A DNA stretch of 64,000 nt. It comes from Mytilus edulis. Its lineage: Eukaryota > Mollusca > Bivalvia > Mytilida > Mytilidae. This document shows positions 58,510 to 64,000 of this stretch, in pieces. The DNA is taken from positions 3,523,486 to 3,587,485 of the forward strand of contig NC_092350.1 of the NCBI RefSeq assembly GCF_963676685.1. Reading direction: 5' to 3'. The notes beneath the pieces are model-generated. The model made no database searches. It was not told the origin of the DNA and saw only the letters and a list, made by a program, of their open reading frames with translations. The translations under genes were made by a program, and so were the position numbers. The stretch's first letter is position 1, and each line of letters starts with the position of its first letter.

Positions 58510-59310
58510 GGTTACACTAAAGACCTGAAAGTGGACCTGAAAAGACCTGAAAAGACCTGAAAATATACGACTAAAATTATTCCCATTGCAATAACTTTTT
58601 TATTATTGGATGGAATTTCTTCAAGTTGGAATTTTATTTATTGTAAATATTTATATTTCATTAAAATTTAAAAAATTTAAATAAAAAACAATTTTTTGAT
58701 GCCAAAAGTTGGACCTGAACGGAGAAATGAAAAGACCTGAAGGGACCTGAAAATCTATGTCGGACTAATTCTAACTACAATAACTTTTTTAATATTCAAT
58801 GGATATCTTTCAACTTTTGATTTTGTGACACAAAAATATCAATATAATGATAATATGAAAAAAAATATGTGAAAAATATTGTTGGGGTGTCAAAACTCGG
58901 ACCTGAACGGAAAATTCAAAATCTGAATGAGCCTAAAATTCCACATTATTTTAAAACGAAAATTATAAACGTAGACGAAAAATATGATTGATAACTTTTC
59001 ATGTTCGATGTCATTTGGTCTCTTGTAGAGATCTGTCTCATTGGTATCACACCACATCTCTCTAATTTTTATTGACAGAAGATACTAATATGATAAAGAT
59101 TGAAGATACCAAAGAATAATCAAAACTCGGATGTCAAAACTTATAAGTCAAAGAGATATACCATAGAAATAAATAATTGAAAAAAAGGTTTGGTGTCTTT
59201 AAACTACAATAACCCCGTCACAATTTTTGTGGTGTCCCAAGTCTGGAACCTGCACTTTGTGACAAACGTCGGACCTGTTGAATGAAAAATGAAGTCCTGA
59301 ATGAACCTTG
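58510..59310. repeat. about 190-220-bp tandem repeat with GACCTGAA motifs
   Basis: Units begin with runs of AAAGACCTGAAAAGACCTG, then CTACAATAACTTTTTT-like text and TGTGACAAAA; copies near 58510, 58705, 58895 and a degraded one at 59215-59310. A short inverted R1 tail interrupts it at 59000-59068. It lies just upstream of the VPS50 start. Confidence 0.75.
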
Positions 59311-59880
59311 ATATATATATAGTTAATTCAACATAGCTTATAAAATATTTGCATTTTTATTCAAGAAGAGTCAAAAGCAACTTGTGATAAAAATATTTAA
59401 TGTTAACGATTAGCTTAAAATGATTTTTTATCAGTTACACATAATTACATGATTATACACAATTAAATCACATTATAAATAACAATGAAAACACTAATTG
59501 AAACAAATATTATAGAACAAATTTATTAATTGTCATGTAATTACGCTTATAAAAACAAAATGATAATACAAATCTAAAAAAAAGTTTAATCCAAGATTAA
59601 TATTCCTCTTAAAAATACTTAAAAAATGATTTTTGTTCATTAAAAAGAAAACTGAGTGACTCCACATACTGTAAAAGTGTTAATATTTTAGAATAATAGC
59701 GTATTAAAAAATACTTAATTAAAATATTGAATAAAAAAAATCTGCCTTTAGAAAAATGCGTTTACATACTGTAAAAGTACACTAAAACTAAAAAACATTA
59801 AAATGCAATATTATTCACAGTCTACTTTAATCACATATAACTTGACTCTTACTCTAATATAATGTTTGTATATTCATGAA
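59311..59880. other. AT-rich spacer, no feature recognised
   Basis: Very AT-rich, without ORF or recognised repeat. Confidence 0.45.
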
Positions 59881-59881
59881 G

Positions 59882-60121
59882 TTAAATACACTGCCTATGT
59901 TCATCACAAAACCAATCACTGGTAACCCCTGCGCACGTTTGATGACTCCATTTGCTACATGTAACTCTTCCTCTTTTTGCTTCGCACCCTATCATATTTT
60001 CGTATAAATCAGGCTTCCCACATAAGCAAACACATTCAATCTTTCTCTGATGTATTTTAACATGAATGTCAGAAGGAAGGCCTAACATCTTGGGAAATTC
60101 AATAAGAGATCCTTGTTCCAA
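59882..60121 (-). CDS. PHD-finger fragment, C-terminal
   Basis: A 79-codon frame ending at TAC-side stop near 59882. After about 28 residues it shows VCLCGKPDLYENMIGCEA, then TCSKWSHQTCAG and SDWFCDEHRQC: the Cys/His order C-C-C-C-H-C-C-H/C with the aromatic before the last pair is typical of a PHD-like finger at a C-terminus. Upstream coding on this strand was not found, so it may be the last exon of a larger gene or part of a mobile element. PHD fingers usually bind histone H3 tails; no such claim is made here. It points away from the neighbouring SGNH ORF. Confidence 0.45.
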   Translation of the reverse strand: MEQGSLIEFPKMLGLPSDIHVKIHQRKIECVCLCGKPDLYENMIGCEAKRGRVTCSKWSHQTCAGVTSDWFCDEHRQCI

Positions 60122-60613
60122 ACAACTTACAAGAATTGTTTATTTAGACTAATGATCCAATTATCACCTAATATCAATATTCTGTTTATAGTCATATTTC
60201 AGAGCTTCAAAGAACTTTATGTGTTATTATCTGGTGACATTTACACGCATTTATCATTGGCGCAGATTTAAATTTGACATTTAAAAAAACATTAGACGAG
60301 TTTATACCTTTTCAAATTTACCTCGTGTAATTTACCCCCCGCGAAGGCAATCCGTCTTGTTCTTTAAAAGCAGTTAAAGCCCCACCTGTTATAATCCAAA
60401 CCTTTAATTATTCAATATAATATAATTCTTAGTGATTAATCATCATTTCTTTTTAGATTTTATCAATAAAATTATAGAATTTGACTGTTGAAGTCGGACT
60501 ATTTTTTGTGATGACCGCCATTTGCAAATGGCGCACTTTTTAAATTTTTGAATAAATGTCCATGTGTACCCCTTATATTGTATAACTTCTGTTTTCACTG
60601 ATAGTATATACTG
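60122..60613. other. spacer between the PHD fragment and the SGNH ORF
   Basis: Possible divergent promoter region between the minus-strand PHD fragment and the plus-strand ORF; I see no defined motif. Confidence 0.35.
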
Positions 60614-61351
60614 ATGACAGAACATAAACTAGAAAAATATTTGAAAAAGGAATTTATTCCCCCAACAAGTCCAGCATCATTGACTCCTGTGATTATTTCA
60701 GATAGCAAGGGAAGATATCTTGAAAATCAATGCACTACAGCTTTTGAAAAAAACATTAAGTGGTGGTATAAATCAGGCCAAACTTCATCACAGGGTCTTG
60801 CCTGGCTAAAAAACAACTTAGCATCTAAAATTGGACACTTGGATAACATTTCTCTTTATGTTTGGTTGGGAACGTGTGACCTTACCTCTTATGATCGCAG
60901 CTCAAAACTTGTCTCTCTAAGACCAAACCCTGAAGAAGAGGTACAAACTGTCATAAATAATTTCAGAGACATAAAAGAATTATTATCAGCTTATCCTATA
61001 TGTAAATTAACATTTTTGGAAATTCCTATATTTTCAATTTTCGAGTGGAACAAATCTCACGATCACCCAAGTCCAAACCAATTTAAAAATCAGGACGATT
61101 CATTAATTGTCAACATAATTGAAATTAATCAGCAAATTCGACAGCTTAACAACTTAGTTGATGTAGGATCACCAGCTTTCTCCCTTGACATATATCATTC
61201 TGTAGCCTGTAAATCAAAAAACAGTCGCAAACGACCAAGAGATTTATACAACTTTAATTTATATATTGATGGTATTCATCCGAAAATCAACCTTTCAAAA
61301 GTCTGGCTGCGAAAAATTTCAAACAGGATTAGAACTGATTGCTGGCAATAG
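60614..61351 (+). CDS. SGNH-hydrolase-like (esterase-like) protein, 245 residues, intronless
   Basis: A single open frame. Residues 26-34 VIISDSKGR give a block-I-like Ser (S31) in SDSKG; residues about 86-91 LGTCDL fill the place of block III with Cys instead of the usual Asn; D219-G-I-H222 (LYIDGIHPK) fits block V with Asp and His. So the catalytic triad is plausible while the oxyanion Asn is replaced. There is no signal peptide. It is intronless, unlike the host genes here, and 286 bp upstream of the long zinc-module ORF on the same strand. Esterase-like SGNH domains together with PHD domains are known from ORF1 of CR1-like non-LTR retrotransposons, which is the most likely origin. A domesticated host gene is the alternative. 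Confidence 0.6.
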   Translation: MTEHKLEKYLKKEFIPPTSPASLTPVIISDSKGRYLENQCTTAFEKNIKWWYKSGQTSSQGLAWLKNNLASKIGHLDNISLYVWLGTCDLTSYDRSSKLVSLRPNPEEEVQTVINNFRDIKELLSAYPICKLTFLEIPIFSIFEWNKSHDHPSPNQFKNQDDSLIVNIIEINQQIRQLNNLVDVGSPAFSLDIYHSVACKSKNSRKRPRDLYNFNLYIDGIHPKINLSKVWLRKISNRIRTDCWQ

Positions 61352-61637
61352 GTAGTGTAATATAATTCAGTATTCATATTTATTCTACAATATAAATCTA
61401 TTATTATTTACTGAATCTATACTTATAGGCGATGGTGGGTCCTACCACAACGTCCTATTTGTATTGATTTATTATAAATTGTTTGACAATTAGTAGTCTT
61501 ATTTCTAATATCAGACTCTGTATGGACGTAACTTAGCATCTGTTGAATTTGATATATAAATATATATACGTGGAACAGCTCATTATTCTACATAAAGTTG
61601 CTTGATTCTTTATTAAATTAAACAATATTATCAAATC
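61352..61637 (+). other. spacer between the two plus-strand ORFs with a copy of the downstream coding repeat
   Basis: At 61429-61455 GCGATGGTGGGTCCTACCAC and AACGTCC match the repeated DNA motif found four times inside the next ORF. The rest is AT-rich. Confidence 0.6.
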
Positions 61638-64000
61638 ATGGATTTGTGTATAACAGTTCCGCAACATCACAATGATGACCAAAACAACTCGTCAAAAAAT
61701 TCTGATGCTACTGCATACAACCAAAGCTATGTCTTGAATTTAAAGAAATCTCTAAAGAAGAAACTTGATTGCACAAATAGAAATGAAATCACGTACAACT
61801 TTACAAAAGGAGGTATAACTATACAGCTTGACCCCATTTCATTCGAACTATTTATACATGCCTGTGATCAATATTACAAAAACCCAGTTACTAAATTGGA
61901 TAGTTTCAATAAAACAACAATGAAAGACAGAATTGGTAACGAAACTCAACACATATTTCGTGTGTTTGATAGTCCATCGTTAGGATATACCATTAATGCA
62001 TATTTAACCAAATGTAGCCTACTTATCAATGGTGGCAATACCAAAATGCTATTAGAAAGAGATTTACAACAGTTACAACATATTATGGATAATACAAAAA
62101 TTAATAACTCCTGTATTGACATTCATATATTAAATAAAAAACTTGCTCATACACTCAAACAAGCTCTACAAACTTGGCCAGTACCAAATCATGTGACTGA
62201 TGATAGAGAAACTCCAAGCAATGTGAGTACCACTGTAGGTACAGAAGAGAAATGCTATGTATGTAAGCGCAACTGCAAAACAAGAGCAGTTCAATGTATT
62301 AATGGGCACTGGGTTCATTACAGATGTGAAAGACTATCAGAGGAGGATATCTCAAAACTGGAAAAGGGGGATTATCCATATTCCTGCCGTTCATGTAACA
62401 AGGAAAATGAGGTACACACTTTAGAATGCAATGCATCACCCCAAACAGTCCAAAAACTTGATATCCAAAATACAGATCTAAGTACCATATCTAAACATCT
62501 ACATATAAGGAATAATGTTCTGGCCATAGAACAACATGTTCTTGAAGACAATGTGATCTCTAATGACCATATCTCTATTGCTGAATCTCTCCTCCGTGAA
62601 GAAACAGGCAAAAATTGCCCTTCTTGTAACTTCATTCTCGATGATGAGTGTACATGTATGATATGTAATGATGCATTCCATAGTAAATGTATTGACAAAA
62701 ACACAGAAACCTGTTATGGATGTATAGGTGCCAATCATCAACTTTCATTAAATATCTCGAAAGAAAAACCTGAAAAGAGCCATGACAATACCACAGAGAC
62801 CCTCACTAATGTAGATGACAAAAGTAAAGAACATCTCTATAACAACCCTACCAATGTTAAATCCTCTATATCCTCATCAAAAGCAAATAAGAATAACCAA
62901 ACAGCTAATGAGCCTGACAGCAACAAACAGGAGACTGTCATTCCCAAAGAGATAAGGCAGATAGAACAAAAACTAAAGAAAAAGGAAGAGCAATTGAAAA
63001 TAAAAGAGGCAATTTTAAATGAAAATGCAACAGAAAAGACCACTCTTCTAGATAGAATACTAAAGGCTGAAAGTAAGAATATTGAATTGGAACATACAAT
63101 TAGAACATTAAATCAAGCTATTGATAGTAAAATTAAGATGAAAGAGGAAAACAGCAGTGATGACATTGTGGTAGGAATAAGAGACAGGGTAACAAAATAT
63201 GTTTTGACAAAAGTGGATCAAGAACTGTCGCAACTTCTGGGCATGGACAAAAATAAGAAGCTTACCTCTTCAGCAGCTGATTATAATCCATTGGGTAACG
63301 GACCAAATATACAACAATCATATGGCAATCACCATTTATCTCACGATCGTTCCTCAGGTGATAACAGATATAATTCCCAGAATCACAGGCCTTATATGAA
63401 TCAAACATATCACCATATTGATGACTCAACACAAGATACTCATGGTCGTCAGGGGAGCGATGGTGGGCTTTACCACAACGTCTCTTCTGTTCGTCCTACG
63501 AGTAATTTTTCTTATAATTCTCATTATCAGGATTTAGGAACACAATTACACCAACCATACTATCAAAATGACTATTATAATCAATATATGTATAGACATC
63601 AGGGAAGCGATGATGGGCCTTACCACAACGTCTCTCCTGATCATCCCACAAGGAATTATAATTATAGTTCTCATTATCAAGACTTTGGAACAAACCAACC
63701 ATACCACCGTAATGACTATATTAATCAAAGTGTATATAGACATCAGGGAAGCGATGGTGGGCCTTACCACAACGTCTTTCCTGATTGTCCTACAAGTGAC
63801 AAATGTCATAGCTCCCAAGATGAACAAATTTATACATATCAACCACATACTTATGATCAGTATTCAACTCCACAGGAACCAAGAAACTGTGCAGGTCCAT
63901 CGAATCAAAATGCTTATAGACATCAGGGGAGCGATGGTGGGTCCAACCACAACGTCTCTCCTGATTGTTCTATGAGTAACAGTCATAATAGACAGAATGA
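61638..64000 (+). CDS. long ORF with two PHD/RING-like zinc modules, coiled coil and repetitive tail; runs off the window
   Basis: Open from ATG 61638 to the window end, 787 codons with no stop. Residues about 1-200 are a unique N-terminal domain. Residues about 213-255 form a first zinc module (CYVCKRNC, QCINGHWVHYRC, YSCRSC); residues about 329-365 a second (CPSCNFI, CTCMICNDAFHSKC, CYGC). A Lys/Glu-rich predicted coiled coil covers about residues 435-500 (IRQIEQKLKKKEEQLKIKEA). The tail from about residue 545 is rich in Tyr, His, Asn, Gln and carries four copies of GSDGGPYHNVSPD-like repeats spaced 48-60 residues. No intron signals. Zinc module plus coiled coil suits a retrotransposon ORF1 protein; a reverse transcriptase would have to lie beyond 64000. 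Function unproven. Confidence 0.7.
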   Translation, partial: MDLCITVPQHHNDDQNNSSKNSDATAYNQSYVLNLKKSLKKKLDCTNRNEITYNFTKGGITIQLDPISFELFIHACDQYYKNPVTKLDSFNKTTMKDRIGNETQHIFRVFDSPSLGYTINAYLTKCSLLINGGNTKMLLERDLQQLQHIMDNTKINNSCIDIHILNKKLAHTLKQALQTWPVPNHVTDDRETPSNVSTTVGTEEKCYVCKRNCKTRAVQCINGHWVHYRCERLSEEDISKLEKGDYPYSCRSCNKENEVHTLECNASPQTVQKLDIQNTDLSTISKHLHIRNNVLAIEQHVLEDNVISNDHISIAESLLREETGKNCPSCNFILDDECTCMICNDAFHSKCIDKNTETCYGCIGANHQLSLNISKEKPEKSHDNTTETLTNVDDKSKEHLYNNPTNVKSSISSSKANKNNQTANEPDSNKQETVIPKEIRQIEQKLKKKEEQLKIKEAILNENATEKTTLLDRILKAESKNIELEHTIRTLNQAIDSKIKMKEENSSDDIVVGIRDRVTKYVLTKVDQELSQLLGMDKNKKLTSSAADYNPLGNGPNIQQSYGNHHLSHDRSSGDNRYNSQNHRPYMNQTYHHIDDSTQDTHGRQGSDGGLYHNVSSVRPTSNFSYNSHYQDLGTQLHQPYYQNDYYNQYMYRHQGSDDGPYHNVSPDHPTRNYNYSSHYQDFGTNQPYHRNDYINQSVYRHQGSDGGPYHNVFPDCPTSDKCHSSQDEQIYTYQPHTYDQYSTPQEPRNCAGPSNQNAYRHQGSDGGSNHNVSPDCSMSNSHNRQN
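63446..63970 (+). repeat. four in-frame DNA repeats in the tail of the long ORF
   Basis: AGCGATGGTGGGCCTTACCA and CAACGTCTCTCCTGAT-type sequence at about 63454, 63604, 63748 and 63928. Spacings of 150, 144 and 180 bp keep the frame. The DNA is more uniform than the flanking sequence. A fifth copy lies outside the ORF at 61429. Confidence 0.85.

Noticed and set aside
63568-63975. 135-residue plus-strand ORF and overlapping minus-strand ORFs at 62372-63848
   Set aside because: They are shadow frames of the long ORF that begins at 61638; their Ile/Thr-rich composition comes from its tail repeats.
1-64000. tRNA or rRNA genes
   Set aside because: I looked for cloverleaf A/B-box patterns and rRNA core strings while reading and saw none that I could support; a tRNAscan or Rfam search would be decisive.

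Overview
The window is AT-rich animal genomic DNA with long introns, short exons and many kinds of dispersed and tandem repeat. The encoded proteins (a C1q-domain secreted protein, a SPRYD3 homologue, a VPS50/syndetin homologue) and the repeat families point to a marine bivalve, most likely a mussel (Mytilus-like). The organism call is an inference; the gene calls rest on exon-by-exon translation with matching splice phases.

Layout. (1) 1187-9181, plus strand: the last five coding exons of a SPRYD3 homologue (second SPRY domain); the first half of the gene lies left of the window. (2) 9182-16575: intergenic DNA full of minisatellite and dispersed repeats. (3) 16576-18154, plus strand: a complete two-exon gene for a secreted C1q-domain protein of 191 residues. 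(4) 19262-21396: a non-autonomous CACTA-type DNA transposon with 3-bp target duplication. (5) 22363-58399, minus strand: a complete 26-exon VPS50 (syndetin) gene, 945 codons plus stop, whose introns hold numerous transposons (TIR elements, a Helitron-like element, a broken LINE carrying RNase H, a hammerhead-like motif). (6) 59882-64000: a minus-strand PHD-finger fragment, a plus-strand SGNH-hydrolase-like ORF, and a plus-strand ORF of at least 787 codons with two zinc modules, a coiled coil and a repetitive C-terminal tail that runs off the right edge. This last group looks like part of a mobile element (esterase plus PHD domains, as in CR1-like retrotransposons) or an undescribed cassette.

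The most unusual observation concerns splice sites. In VPS50, the 3' half of the penultimate exon together with its 5' splice site has been amplified into a 97-bp tandem array of 21 copies (about 2.1 kb); each copy also ends up with an acceptor-like sequence. The 5' splice site of exon 14 is amplified as seven 34-bp units, and that of exon 2 is duplicated (46-bp unit). In SPRYD3 the acceptor of the first visible exon exists in three copies. In every case where I could read the frame, only the gene-proximal original site gives the full-length protein; for the two large arrays the extra sites would lead to early stop codons.

The three recognised host genes are functionally unrelated: VPS50 is the EARP-specific tether subunit in endosomal recycling, the C1q protein is a presumed secreted recognition protein, and SPRYD3 has no settled function.
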